A stretch of DNA of 38,798 nt from Candidatus Omnitrophota bacterium (GCA_015232565.1 JADFZK010000026.1:1-38798); one strand, 5' to 3'; shown: positions 1-7,337, numbered from the stretch's first letter. A program made the numbers and translations. The notes: a model not told the origin generated them from the sequence alone.

Positions 1-52
1 GAGAGGTTCAGTTTAATGTGAGAAAATAAGACGGATTATTGTGAGAGTCTAC

Positions 53-173
53 AGGAGCGAATAAAGAATTCCTTAACATCATGGTCCTTGATCATTACCA
101 CTCCTAAATATTACGCCCGTCACTACTTGCACATTTGCGGAACCAGTCCCGAACAACGGCAAAGGACTAATGA
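53..173. repeat. Dispersed repeat, longest copy (copy 1)
   Basis: This is the fullest of three related sequences in the accessory region. Bases 62-117 match 4087-4142 with 2 differences in 56. Bases 53-74 match 3006-3027 with 1 difference, and 134-173 match 3026-3065 with 3 differences. Copy 2 is therefore copy 1 without about 59 internal bases (75-133). On the minus strand the 62-117 part contains a Shine-Dalgarno-like AGGAG, five bases, then ATG and the codons for [10 protein letters not shown], ended here after 19 codons. The copy starts about 25 bases downstream of the ATPase stop codon. It could be a duplicated gene start, the remains of a mobile element, or a recombination tract. I do not recognise it. 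Confidence 0.8.
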
Positions 174-197
174 CCATATCAACTAAACTTCGCCCTC

Positions 198-1481
198 TTA
201 CAAAGAAGCCGGAGACTCCAAAAGCCACTTGTAAACCGGCTTGACCACAATAACCTTCCCCTCCCGCGCGATCTTCTCTTCAGTATCTTCAGTCAGAATA
301 AGCGAAGTCTGCAATTTAAGCTCATCCATCGCTTTTAACAAAGCATTGACCTCCCGCTGGCGGGTCTTGTCACTATCCAGGTTATCAGCAACCTGGATGA
401 GAGTCATATCCTTACGTCCGGATTTAGTCAGGAAATCAACCTCCAGACCATTGGTTGTCTTGTAGTAATAGATCTCCGAGAAATTCCTTCTAAGCTCCAG
501 AAAAACAAGATTCTCAAGAAACTTCCCCTTATTTTTCGAGAACTGAAAAGCCACCGACTCGGCAAGGCCATTATCGATACAATAAACTTTTTTTAAAGAC
601 GCCAACTGCTCTTTCAAGGAATACGAAAACTTCCTGACAAGAAAGATCAAGTAGCTATTCTCAAGAAAATCCGCATAGCTTTTGATTGTATTCATGCTCC
701 GGACATCCAACACCTTCTTCAAATTGTTGTACGAAAATGTGGTGCCAACATTGCTTAACAAATAAAGTCCCAGCTCCCGCAAAGGCTTCACCTGCTTGAT
801 CCCGTACCTGGCCACGATATCCCGATAGAGGATATCTTCATAAACACGCTTTAAAAGATCCAGCTCCTGATACCTCAGATATTCCGGCATCCCGCCGTGC
901 CTGAGATATTCGGCAAAATGCTTCTTGATCGTCGCCCGCTCTGAAGTTAACGACATGGCATTCGGCGACAAATGAAACCCTTTGAACGTTAAAAACTCCG
1001 CAAAAGAGAATGGAAAAAGCTCAATATTAACATTTCTTCCGGTAAGTTTGGTCCCCAATTCCCGGCTTAAAAGTGAGGCATTCGATCCGGTTAGAAAGAA
1101 TTTACAGCCCTTAACCTGCATGCGGTTTACAAAAGCTTCCCATTTCGGAACGTTTTGGATCTCATCGAAGAAGAAAACCTTCTTCTCACCATACAACTCA
1201 AGAAATACTTCATAAAGGCTGTTAAAATCCTCTGCCGTAAAGTCCATTAAGCGCTCATCCTCAAAGTTAAAGGAGTAAACGCCGGTCTTATAGTGTTGAT
1301 TCAAAACTTGTCGCAATAAAGTTGATTTTCCACACCGGCGTATTCCCGAAACAACGACAGCATGAGGCAATGAGGCATACTTTAAGGCCTTATCCAAAAC
1401 AGTCCTTGGAATGCTCGCATCAACATTCTGACGGTCTTTTTCCTGTTCTAAAATGACTTCTTTAAGAATTGCCTTCTGCAT
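198..1481 (-). CDS. AAA ATPase with C-terminal DUF4143 domain
   Basis: Predicted P-loop ATPase of the AAA_14/DUF4143 family, 427 aa. Walker A (GIRRCGKS, about residues 46-53), Walker B (FFFDEIQN, ending about 110) and a sensor-like LTGSN follow in order. The C-terminal half matches DUF4143, with the PD-(D/E)XK-like stretch LEVDFLTKSG near the end. The family is common in accessory regions of anaerobes; its substrate is not established. I chose the second in-frame ATG (1481) because a GGGGG tract lies 5 bases upstream of it; the first ATG at 1493 would add 4 residues and has no ribosome-binding site. The gene has its own promoter covered by two palindromic operators (1498-1547), so it is probably autoregulated or controlled by an unlinked repressor. 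It stands alone as a transcription unit and is followed by a dispersed repeat. Confidence 0.88.
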   Translation of the reverse strand: MQKAILKEVILEQEKDRQNVDASIPRTVLDKALKYASLPHAVVVSGIRRCGKSTLLRQVLNQHYKTGVYSFNFEDERLMDFTAEDFNSLYEVFLELYGEKKVFFFDEIQNVPKWEAFVNRMQVKGCKFFLTGSNASLLSRELGTKLTGRNVNIELFPFSFAEFLTFKGFHLSPNAMSLTSERATIKKHFAEYLRHGGMPEYLRYQELDLLKRVYEDILYRDIVARYGIKQVKPLRELGLYLLSNVGTTFSYNNLKKVLDVRSMNTIKSYADFLENSYLIFLVRKFSYSLKEQLASLKKVYCIDNGLAESVAFQFSKNKGKFLENLVFLELRRNFSEIYYYKTTNGLEVDFLTKSGRKDMTLIQVADNLDSDKTRQREVNALLKAMDELKLQTSLILTEDTEEKIAREGKVIVVKPVYKWLLESPASL

Positions 1482-1497
1482 AACGACCCCCATTAGT

Positions 1498-1547
1498 TCT
1501 CATTCACAATGAGAGGATAACACCTAAAGCTCTCATTGTCAATGAGA
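1498..1547 (-). promoter_or_regulatory. Promoter with twin palindromic operators for the ATPase gene
   Basis: On the minus strand TTGACA (1537-1542) is followed by 17 bases and TATCCT (1514-1519). Two copies of the palindrome TCTCATT-NNN-AATGAGA lie at 1498-1514 and 1531-1547, with both 7-base arms perfect and centres 33 bp apart, about three helical turns. The upstream copy contains the -35 box; the downstream copy covers the expected start of transcription. The two copies also form a 22-bp inverted repeat (1494-1515 with 1530-1551) with one mismatch. The layout fits repression by cooperative binding to same-face sites. The regulator is unknown. Confidence 0.8.
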
Positions 1548-1691
1548 ACTAAACAGAGCCAAGTAAAGAACCAAATGCCTTTCTTGATAAACGATTTACA
1601 GTTCATAATGAAGTACATATACAAAAGGCCCTATACGGCGCTTTTGAGATATGTGGCGGGAAAAATTACCGGACAAGTTCCGAGGGAAGGC

Positions 1692-2204
1692 TTATGTCTC
1701 CGTATCAGCCGCAAAATCATCAGGCCCGTTGTACTCATAAACGTTACGCACGCGCTTCGAGGGCCCGGCATTGCAATCCCCCTCCTGATGAACATACATA
1801 TCAACGATCACCTTACCATTTTTCTCCCTGACTGAATTAACAATCGTCCAGACACCCAGCCCGCGCGTAGCCCTATGAACCAATTTTTTACCATCATTAA
1901 TCAAAAACACCAACTCGTAATAATCTGAATTCCCTCCATGATTTTCAAAAATGACTACAGCAGCATCTTTTAACCCGTCATAGTTGAAATCGCCATACAC
2001 ATATTTATTGTCGTAATATACATTCAAAAACCGCTCTTCGTACTCCTCATTTACCAGCGAAATTTCCTTAACTTTTTTACTATCAAAAGGTTCGTTGACG
2101 AAATACGTCATATTGCCAAAAGCTCTCGCCGCTTCTTTATCATGGGAACATCCACATAACAAGAACGACGAAAACAGAAATAAAATGATCGAGGTTAACC
2201 GCAT
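1692..2204 (-). CDS. Putative lipoprotein of unknown function
   Basis: Predicted exported lipoprotein of 170 aa. From the ATG at 2204 the protein begins MRLTSIILFLFSSFLLCGCS: a short positive N-terminus, a hydrophobic stretch and a lipobox (LCGC) with the acylated Cys at about residue 19. I prefer this start over the longer frame beginning at 2252, because only this one places the signal peptide at the N-terminus. The mature part contains DGLKDAAVVIFENHGG, reminiscent of FG-GAP/VCBS-type or DUF-type periplasmic proteins that report on net charge or flow of data, but I cannot assign a family. The start overlaps the upstream transglycosylase by 10 bases, implying translational coupling and a shared role at the cell envelope. 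About 140 bases downstream show no terminator. Confidence 0.7.
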   Translation of the reverse strand: MRLTSIILFLFSSFLLCGCSHDKEAARAFGNMTYFVNEPFDSKKVKEISLVNEEYEERFLNVYYDNKYVYGDFNYDGLKDAAVVIFENHGGNSDYYELVFLINDGKKLVHRATRGLGVWTIVNSVREKNGKVIVDMYVHQEGDCNAGPSKRVRNVYEYNGPDDFAADTET

Positions 2205-2908
2205 ATAAAAATATGATGATGATCTTTCGTGATCCAATGCCCATTGATACAAAAGCCTGTCTTTTTACCGGGCCATTTATTCTTGACCTTTTTATCAGCT
2301 GAAGATTTTTCGGCGAACTCAGATTCATTCTTTAAAACATCATCAACATATTTCCGACCCGTTACAGCAACATCAGGATCTACGCCTGCGGCCTCCAGAA
2401 AATCCTTAACCTCATCCCAACTAGCCGAATTTTTCCCGGCCTCCTGAGCCAACCGCTGGGCATGTGCTATATGCCCTTCACCCATGTTATAAGCTGCCAA
2501 CACAAACTTCTTGCGCTCCACAATATCGGACACAGGAACTGTTACCTTACCTTCACCAAGATTTGTCACCTTTCCAAAGAATCTGTTCAAATCTTTCAAA
2601 TACCTGGCCGCTGTGATAGAGGCGTAGTCAAGGTCAAAGCGCTGATCATTATTTTTTGTAACGATCAACCCATACCTCGCGGCTGTTTTTTTCTCTATAT
2701 GAAACTCGCCAACCGCACCCGCTATACCCGGTAACCGGCGAAGAATACCAAAGCTGCTTTCCTGTCCATAAATAGCTTCCAGCGTGTTAACTGTTAGCGC
2801 ATCAGTGCGCGCAAAATATCGCGAAGCATTTTCAAGCGCTTCTCTTATACTCGGATGCAACTTTTCACGCTTGATCCACTCATCGACATATGATTTCTTC
2901 TTAGCCAT
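2195..2908 (-). CDS. Lytic transglycosylase-like (SLT) protein without signal peptide
   Basis: Predicted peptidoglycan lytic transglycosylase of the SLT (goose-lysozyme-like) fold, 237 aa. The catalytic Glu is E50 in AIYGQESSFG, and the second family motif AAYNMGEGHI is at about 138-147. The usual role is cleavage of the MurNAc-GlcNAc bond with formation of 1,6-anhydro-MurNAc. No signal peptide is visible: the N-terminus is MAKKKSYVDEWIKREK. That is unusual for an envelope enzyme and more like phage or secretion-system-borne transglycosylases. The start is supported by AGGAGG nine bases upstream. It overlaps the following lipoprotein gene by 10 bases. The C-terminal 40 residues are Lys-rich and end in a His-rich tail (HHHIFICG). 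It lies inside the accessory region. Confidence 0.78.
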   Translation of the reverse strand: MAKKKSYVDEWIKREKLHPSIREALENASRYFARTDALTVNTLEAIYGQESSFGILRRLPGIAGAVGEFHIEKKTAARYGLIVTKNNDQRFDLDYASITAARYLKDLNRFFGKVTNLGEGKVTVPVSDIVERKKFVLAAYNMGEGHIAHAQRLAQEAGKNSASWDEVKDFLEAAGVDPDVAVTGRKYVDDVLKNESEFAEKSSADKKVKNKWPGKKTGFCINGHWITKDHHHIFICG

Positions 2909-3222
2909 ATCTTCATACCTCCTGATTATTCCTAAGAACTTAAGACAAAAACTTGTTCAATTCAGACACCATTTGATGAACCGTCGTTCTGCCCGCCCGG
3001 GCCGGAGGAGCGAATAATGAATTCCTTTGCGGTGCCAATCCCGAACAACGGCAAAGGACTAATGATAGAAGTAACGCTTACCGCCTCCGGTGTAAAGCCG
3101 CCAAATCCCATCTTTCGCCCGCTTCATCCAAAAAGGACCAAACGCACTATTAACACCCACATAGAAAAACATGGGTCATATGCCACTAAAGAAGAATAAT
3201 TTCAGAGTACCACGCAAAAGAA
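2909..3222. other. Intergenic stretch in the accessory region
   Basis: These 314 bases hold the ribosome-binding site of the transglycosylase gene and a 60-base copy of the dispersed repeat (3006-3065). I see no convincing gene. A short minus-strand frame ends with a TAG inside the repeat, but it is only about 30 codons long and I do not recognise it. No clear intrinsic terminator is present for the pseudogene that ends at 3223. Confidence 0.6.
3006..3065. repeat. Dispersed repeat, internally deleted copy (copy 2)
   Basis: Bases 3006-3027 match 53-74 (21 of 22) and 3026-3065 match 134-173 (37 of 40). The central 59 bases of copy 1, which are the part shared with copy 3, are absent. The junction is at a TT shared by both flanks, as expected for a microhomology deletion. 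CCTTTGC and GCAAAGG at the two ends of 3024-3057 could form a 7-bp stem. The copy lies 158 bases downstream of the AlbA_2-type pseudogene. Confidence 0.78.
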
Positions 3223-4025
3223 TTATTTCTCAACAACTCCCCAATGCCCACCTTTGGTTGATCCAACGCGCATCAGGAATCCAGCTTTCTTTAGGCCGGC
3301 AATCGCGTTCTCAACCGCACGTTGTGATAGCGACATCCTGCTAGCGATCTCGTGTGTTTTAATAAACGAATCTGCCTTAATGATGCTGAAAACTTTCTCC
3401 GCATTTCCTCCGCATTTTTTCCGCACTTCTTCCAAACCCTTTCCCGGACTTTTATCCAAACTTCCCTCCAAACCCTGGGACTCAACATCCTCCAAAAACG
3501 CTGGATGGATAGGAAACTCGATTGTTAAATACGTGCGATCTTTGTCCGTATTAAAAACGGGCATGGGCGAGCCGTTGCTTTTCAACGCTCTGATCATTTT
3601 TGGAATGCCTGTGCCGCGGCCTTCGGTCAGATCCAGCTCTTTCAAGAACTCACCAACGCGACGATTGCGATACTTGCGGGAAACAAATCTCAACGCTTTT
3701 ATATCCTTAGCCGAGATCGACCGATCAGGCCCCGGAAAACTGTTGATCGTAATGCAATCCGGCAACACCCTCACTTCAATCGGCTCCCGAACTTCATACG
3801 AGTGATGTCCTTGACGGAAAGTCCCACCGGAGGAAGAACCGGACGACCATTCTTTTCGCCAACACCAAGAACAATATACCCTCCACCAAAGTTATGAAAA
3901 TCATTGGCAAAGGCACACAGCGTCCGCAAGACATCCTCGGGATTCCAGCCCTCTTTGAACTCCAGCCGCTCCCACTCTACGGTCCTGGCCGTGAATAGGT
4001 CATCAATGTTAATCGGTAAATTCAT
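3223..4025 (-). pseudogene. AlbA_2/Schlafen-type ATP-binding gene with a large internal deletion
   Basis: Two minus-strand frames encode the two ends of one protein. Bases 4025-3771 encode the N-terminal AlbA_2 domain ([20 protein letters not shown], then [16 protein letters not shown]). Bases up to 3223 encode the C-terminal part of the same family (INSFPGPDRS, then FLKELDLTEGRGTGIPKMI and a winged-helix end). Intact relatives, often called RecG-like or putative transcriptional regulators, have roughly 200 residues between these blocks. Here the first frame runs on into the DNA of the second in the wrong phase. Read in the second frame, the DNA gives [12 protein letters not shown], the normal family sequence leading into the C-terminal block, from about 3806. 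So a deletion with a joint near 3800-3808 removed the middle and changed the frame. The gene should be non-functional unless the C-terminal part is translated alone. Confidence 0.82.
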
Positions 4026-4120
4026 ATTTTCTTAACCCCTATGTATCTTATACAAAATGCCACAAAGAAACGAAAAGAGTTACTTCTAAAGAATTCCTTA
4101 ACATCATGGTCCTTGATCAT
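4022..4120 (-). CDS. Possible 32-aa leader peptide starting in repeat copy 3
   Basis: A 32-codon frame starts inside the dispersed repeat ([10 protein letters not shown]) behind a GGGAG placed five bases before the ATG. It ends in TGA overlapping the ATG of the AlbA_2 frame (ATGA). This arrangement would couple translation of the two. The peptide has no recognisable domain. The same first ten codons occur in repeat copy 1 but are followed there by different sequence. It may be only the truncated start of a duplicated gene. Expression is unproven. Confidence 0.3.
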   Translation of the reverse strand: MIKDHDVKEFFRSNSFRFFVAFCIRYIGVKKI

Positions 4121-4142
4121 TACCACTCCCGAATATTACGCC
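4087..4142. repeat. Dispersed repeat, core copy (copy 3)
   Basis: These 56 bases match 62-117 at 54 positions, differing only at 4130-4131. This is the segment that is missing from copy 2. It lies 31 bases downstream of the stop codon of the PIN toxin gene. Confidence 0.88.
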
Positions 4143-4173
4143 GGATAGAACAAACCTATTATGATGTCCAAAA

Positions 4174-4593
4174 CTATGCGAAAGGATTGATTGCTTTAAC
4201 CAAACCATACTTACGATTATGAGTGAAGTCTTCGGTAAGCAGAGTGCGGCACTTGGCACGTTCGGCGGCGGCCAGAATAAGCGAGTCCCAATAATTAATG
4301 CGGTGTTCAGCACAAATATCAATCGCCCGAAAAGATAAATGGCGATCCATTTCAACAATAGTTAAGGCGCAAATACTTTCCAGAGCGATCCGCGCCTCTT
4401 GCAAACCCATTTTAATCCGTGTCCTGGTAGTAATAACGTAAAAGAACTCGTTAAGCACCTGAGCTGACACCGCACCAATGCCGAGCCGCAAAACATCCTC
4501 AATAGCATCTTTTGCCCGCGCCTGTTTGGGCTCATCTTCTTCCCCAAAAGCATAAACCAGAATATTCGTATCCAGAAAGATATTAGCGATCAT
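4174..4593 (-). CDS. PIN-domain ribonuclease toxin (VapC-like)
   Basis: Predicted PIN-domain endoribonuclease, 139 aa, the toxin of a type II toxin-antitoxin pair. The acidic metal-binding residues of the fold are visible: D8 (FLDTNILVY), E49 (QVLNEFF), D103 (NYWDSLILAAA) and D122 (LLTEDF). The catalytic set therefore looks complete. VapC-type toxins usually cut tRNA or rRNA; the target here cannot be read from sequence. The start overlaps the end of the antitoxin gene by 11 bases, the normal order for this class, so the toxin is translated only after the antitoxin. Confidence 0.9.
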   Translation of the reverse strand: MIANIFLDTNILVYAFGEEDEPKQARAKDAIEDVLRLGIGAVSAQVLNEFFYVITTRTRIKMGLQEARIALESICALTIVEMDRHLSFRAIDICAEHRINYWDSLILAAAERAKCRTLLTEDFTHNRKYGLVKAINPFA

Positions 4594-4816
4594 ACAAAGC
4601 TTCCCTTTTCCACGCTATCTTGCCAACACGAATACGGGTTCGACGCAACGCCGCTCGAAACGCCTCAACGGCACGCTCACCATTCGCAGAATTAGCATTT
4701 ACATCCGCCCTTAAATGATCACGCACCATCGCATTCACACTGGTATGCTTCTCCAGCGCCAGTTTACGCGCTTTGATTAAAAGAGCATCATCAATAGACA
4801 TTGTTATATTAGCCAT
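4583..4816 (-). CDS. Ribbon-helix-helix antitoxin
   Basis: Predicted antitoxin of 77 aa paired with the PIN toxin. The N-terminus MANITMSIDDALLIKARKLA has the beta strand and first helix of a ribbon-helix-helix DNA-binding domain. The basic C-terminal half (RRTRIRVGKIAWKR) would wrap the toxin. I placed the start at the ATG at 4816, which is preceded by GGTGAGGGGG. An upstream in-frame TTG at 4864 would add 16 residues before the conserved beta strand and is less likely. The product should repress its own promoter through the palindrome at 4904-4918. Confidence 0.85.
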   Translation of the reverse strand: MANITMSIDDALLIKARKLALEKHTSVNAMVRDHLRADVNANSANGERAVEAFRAALRRTRIRVGKIAWKREALYDR

Positions 4817-4897
4817 AGCCCCCTCACCGCGAAAACCACCCTTTCTTTCCCAAACATGTAGCAAAGAATAATTTTATCCCTCCTGATACCCACCAAA

Positions 4898-4926
4898 AGA
4901 TTAACACATAATATGTGTGAATTCAA
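4898..4926 (-). promoter_or_regulatory. Toxin-antitoxin promoter with operator palindrome
   Basis: On the minus strand TTGAAT (4921-4926), 17 bases and TAATCT (4898-4903) form a plausible sigma-70 promoter. The spacer contains a perfect palindrome, ACACATA-A-TATGTGT (4904-4918). A dimeric ribbon-helix-helix antitoxin bound there would block RNA polymerase directly, the standard autoregulation of such operons. About 80 bases separate it from the antitoxin start. Confidence 0.65.
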
Positions 4927-4993
4927 ATTTATCCCGCAAGTCGTTGGAGTAACATTATCCAAGATGAGGGTTGCGAGAATATCAATGGATATG

Positions 4994-5854
4994 TCACGCA
5001 ACTCTAAAAAGCATCGCCGACCATTCACGTCCTTTGATGATCGAGACCGTTTTCACCCCGGCCTGGGTGAAAGCTTTTTCCACTCGTTTAATATTCTTTA
5101 GCGAGACACCGGAAACCACCAGACACCCCCCTGGCCGCACAAAAGAAAGGATCCGGTCACGAAAAACTATAAGATCCAAAGACACTAAATTAGCCGCCAC
5201 CAGATCGAAACTCCGGGACGGGTTAAATTCTTTTACATCACACGCCTTGAGCTCACAAGTCAAATTATTGGCCTTTAAATTCTGCCGGGCCACCTTTACC
5301 GCCCCGGGATCAATATCGATGCCCACACAGGTTTGAGCGCCATGCTTAAGAGCAATTATCGCCAACAAACCGGAACCCGTGCCCACGTCTAAAAAAGAAG
5401 TGAACTTGCCCGCCAGGCGTTCGATGATCCGCGCGGTAAACCTCGTGGTTTCATGTAACCCGGTGCCAAAAGCATTGGTAGTGTCCAGATACACCGCAGT
5501 CTTGCCCGCCGGACAATGCCGGTCTTCCTGAAAAAGAGGTATCACCTGGATCTGGCGCGTTAAACTGAAGGGCTTCCAACCTTCTTTCCAACGCACCGAC
5601 CAGTCTTGCTCCCGGTGGACCCGGCGGAAGACCCGGGCTCCGGTGAAACTGATCGATTGGAATAACCGATACATTTTATCGGCCTGTTTTCTATCCGTAA
5701 GATAGAGAGATAAAATGCGTTCCTTGCGCCCTTCCTCCTCTACCAAAGAAGCCTGGCCCTCGGCGGCCAAAGACACAAACGCCGCCACCCGGGCGCGCAA
5801 AGACAACGTTAACGGGATTTGAAAGCCCACCTGATATTGGGTCTTATTACTCAT
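4994..5854 (-). CDS. prmA: Ribosomal protein uL11 methyltransferase PrmA
   Basis: SAM-dependent methylase that trimethylates lysines and the N-terminus of ribosomal protein uL11. At 286 aa it is the usual length. The N-terminal substrate-recognition domain (about 1-110) is followed by the PrmA signature [11 protein letters not shown] (128-138), then SAM motif I DVGTGSG (156-162), the acidic GIDIDPGAV and the active-site loop [12 protein letters not shown]. The start overlaps the stop of the cold-shock gene by 4 bases, so the two are translationally coupled. The C-terminus ends close to the accessory region, with no terminator that I can see. Confidence 0.93.
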   Translation of the reverse strand: MSNKTQYQVGFQIPLTLSLRARVAAFVSLAAEGQASLVEEEGRKERILSLYLTDRKQADKMYRLFQSISFTGARVFRRVHREQDWSVRWKEGWKPFSLTRQIQVIPLFQEDRHCPAGKTAVYLDTTNAFGTGLHETTRFTARIIERLAGKFTSFLDVGTGSGLLAIIALKHGAQTCVGIDIDPGAVKVARQNLKANNLTCELKACDVKEFNPSRSFDLVAANLVSLDLIVFRDRILSFVRPGGCLVVSGVSLKNIKRVEKAFTQAGVKTVSIIKGREWSAMLFRVA

Positions 5855-6072
5855 AAGCGCACTACATTCCGCGCCATATCGCCCTTGGGGCCCTGCACCA
5901 GTTCAAACTCCACTGCCTGTTCAGGGGAAAGCGTTTTATACCCTTCTCCCAGAATGGCGGAATAGTGAATGAAAACATCCCGCCCCTCATCTCCCTCTGG
6001 CAACAAAAAACCAAACCCTTTTTGATTATTGAACCACTTGACCTTCCCCCTGGTGAGCGTCTGAACCGGCAT
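5851..6072 (-). CDS. Cold-shock domain protein
   Basis: Small single-strand nucleic-acid-binding protein of the CspA family, 73 aa. RNP1 is KGFGFL (18-23) and RNP2 is VFIHY (33-37). The five-stranded OB fold is complete, with 5 extra N-terminal residues. Members act as RNA chaperones and, in E. coli, as transcription antiterminators that melt hairpins. The gene has a strong promoter 120 bases upstream and an intrinsic-terminator-like hairpin inside the leader. It overlaps prmA by 4 bases, an unusual pairing of a cold-shock protein with a ribosomal-protein methylase. Confidence 0.93.
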   Translation of the reverse strand: MPVQTLTRGKVKWFNNQKGFGFLLPEGDEGRDVFIHYSAILGEGYKTLSPEQAVEFELVQGPKGDMARNVVRL

Positions 6073-6110
6073 AATGCCCTCCTTGTTATGAGTCTTTACA
6101 TCGGCAAGCC

Positions 6111-6145
6111 AAAAAAAATCCGCAGGAGATTGCTCCCCTGCGGAT
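6111..6145 (-). terminator. Intrinsic terminator in the csp leader (possible attenuator)
   Basis: On the minus strand a stem of 9 bp (ATCCGCAGG with CCTGCGGAT), extendable with one bulge, is followed at once by eight U. It is a textbook intrinsic terminator. It lies about 100 bases downstream of gpmA but also downstream of the promoter at 6192-6220 and only 38 bases before the csp start. It either ends gpmA transcripts, or attenuates csp transcription, or both. Confidence 0.82.
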
Positions 6146-6191
6146 ACATATTCAACTCTGAACTTTGACCGGACTGATCATCACAAGCAAA

Positions 6192-6220
6192 ATTATAAAA
6201 TCAGCCTCTTGGCACGTCAA
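6192..6220 (-). promoter_or_regulatory. Sigma-70-type promoter of csp-prmA
   Basis: TTGACG (6215-6220), a 17-base spacer and TATAAT (6192-6197) on the minus strand. Transcription should begin near 6185, giving a leader of about 113 bases that contains the terminator-like hairpin at 6111-6145. Confidence 0.8.
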
Positions 6221-6247
6221 CGTAATATCAAAAAATATTATCCCCGA

Positions 6248-7003
6248 TCAAGCCTTGGCCTTGCCCTGATTTGCCACACCCGCGATCTTGGCCTGGATCT
6301 TGGCCTGGTCACCCAGATAATAATCTTTTACAAATTTAAAATCCTGGTCGAACTCGATAACCAGGGGAATAGCCGTCGGAATATTAAGCTCGGCGATAGC
6401 GGCGTCACTGATACCCTTTATATGCTTTACCAAGGCACGCAAGGAATTGCCATGCGCCGCAATGATAACCCGGCGTCCGGAAAGGATCTGCGGCACGATC
6501 TCCACAAACCAGTACGGCAAAACCCGGGCCACGCAATCCTTCAAGCACTCGGTCAAGGGTAACTCTTCCGGAGCGGCATCAGCATAACGCGGATCTTTAC
6601 CAGGATACATAGCGTTATCTTTGGTAAGCGGCGGCGGCGGAACATCGTAACTCCGGCGCCATTGCTTGAACTTCTCTTCACCGTATTGCTTCAATGTTTC
6701 AGCTTTATCCAATCCCTGCAAAGCACCGTAATGACGCTCGTTAAGGCGCCAGCTTTTGCGTACCGGGATCCAAAGTAAGTCGGCCTTGTCCAGCACCACA
6801 TTGAGCGTTTTGTTCGCCCGCCGCAAAACCGAGGTATATGCCAGGTCAAAAATATAGCCTTCTTTTTTAAGGACTTCTCCCGCCTCATCGGCTTCCTGCA
6901 TTCCGCTGGGAGCCAAATCCACATCCACCCAGCCAGTGAAACGATTTTCTTTGTTCCAGGTACTTTCTCCGTGACGAATAAGAACCAACTTATAGCCAGA
7001 CAT
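6248..7003 (-). CDS. gpmA: 2,3-bisphosphoglycerate-dependent phosphoglycerate mutase
   Basis: Cytosolic glycolytic enzyme that interconverts 3- and 2-phosphoglycerate through a phosphohistidine. The RHGES motif puts the phosphorylated His at residue 11. The following sequence ([11 protein letters not shown], then [16 protein letters not shown]) and the second His in [15 protein letters not shown] are typical of the dPGM family. At 251 aa it is full length. It follows the 70-aa gene on the same strand with a 55-base gap, and both are probably transcribed from the promoter at 7309-7337. Confidence 0.95.
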   Translation of the reverse strand: MSGYKLVLIRHGESTWNKENRFTGWVDVDLAPSGMQEADEAGEVLKKEGYIFDLAYTSVLRRANKTLNVVLDKADLLWIPVRKSWRLNERHYGALQGLDKAETLKQYGEEKFKQWRRSYDVPPPPLTKDNAMYPGKDPRYADAAPEELPLTECLKDCVARVLPYWFVEIVPQILSGRRVIIAAHGNSLRALVKHIKGISDAAIAELNIPTAIPLVIEFDQDFKFVKDYYLGDQAKIQAKIAGVANQGKAKA

Positions 7004-7058
7004 AATATTAGGTTACCAATGGATAGTTAATGTTTAAGTTAAAAGAACCAACCCGTTT

Positions 7059-7271
7059 TCAGGCCTTCTTCTTCGCCGCCTTTACCGGCTCTTTGCCAAA
7101 CTTCGGCAAATGGTACGCCACCCAGGCAGTAGCATAATTGTCGAACCAGCTATCCGCCGCTTTGTCGAAACCTACATCGTAACCGACCATCTCACTTTGC
7201 AACCACTTGTGACGATTGATCTCTTCCACAACCTCTTTAACTTGAAGGAGTTTCTCGCGGTCTAATTTCAC
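7059..7271 (-). CDS. Conserved-looking small protein of unknown function
   Basis: 70-aa soluble protein; I do not recognise a named family. It has a helical N-terminus (MKLDREKLLQVKEVVEEINRH), a conserved-looking centre rich in aromatics (SWFDNYATAWVAYHLPKFG) and a Lys/Ala-rich tail (PVKAAKKKA). The start codon is GTG at 7271, supported by AAGGA seven bases upstream. A strong promoter lies just ahead, and gpmA follows 55 bases later. The well-formed expression signals and good codon use argue that it is real. Confidence 0.75.
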   Translation of the reverse strand: MKLDREKLLQVKEVVEEINRHKWLQSEMVGYDVGFDKAADSWFDNYATAWVAYHLPKFGKEPVKAAKKKA

Positions 7272-7308
7272 AATGTAGTCCTTTCTTTAGGGATTAATGA
7301 ATGAAAGC

Positions 7309-7337
7309 ATTCTATCCACCTGGGTATGTTACGTCAA
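7309..7337 (-). promoter_or_regulatory. Promoter of the 70-aa gene and gpmA
   Basis: TTGACG (7332-7337), 17 bases and TAGAAT (7309-7314) on the minus strand, about 38 bases before the GTG start of the 70-aa gene. Only one position of each box departs from consensus. Confidence 0.75.

Noticed and set aside
1536..1835. 99-aa plus-strand frame beside the lipoprotein gene
   Set aside because: Half of it is antisense to the lipoprotein frame, it has no domain, and the upstream bases are the operators of the ATPase gene.
53..4142. Integron attC sites behind accessory genes
   Set aside because: The repeats sit downstream of three modules as attC sites would, but they lack RYYYAAC and GTTRRRY boxes and show no attC-like imperfect arms. 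The 13-bp arms before rho also miss the box by one base at each end and pair too perfectly.
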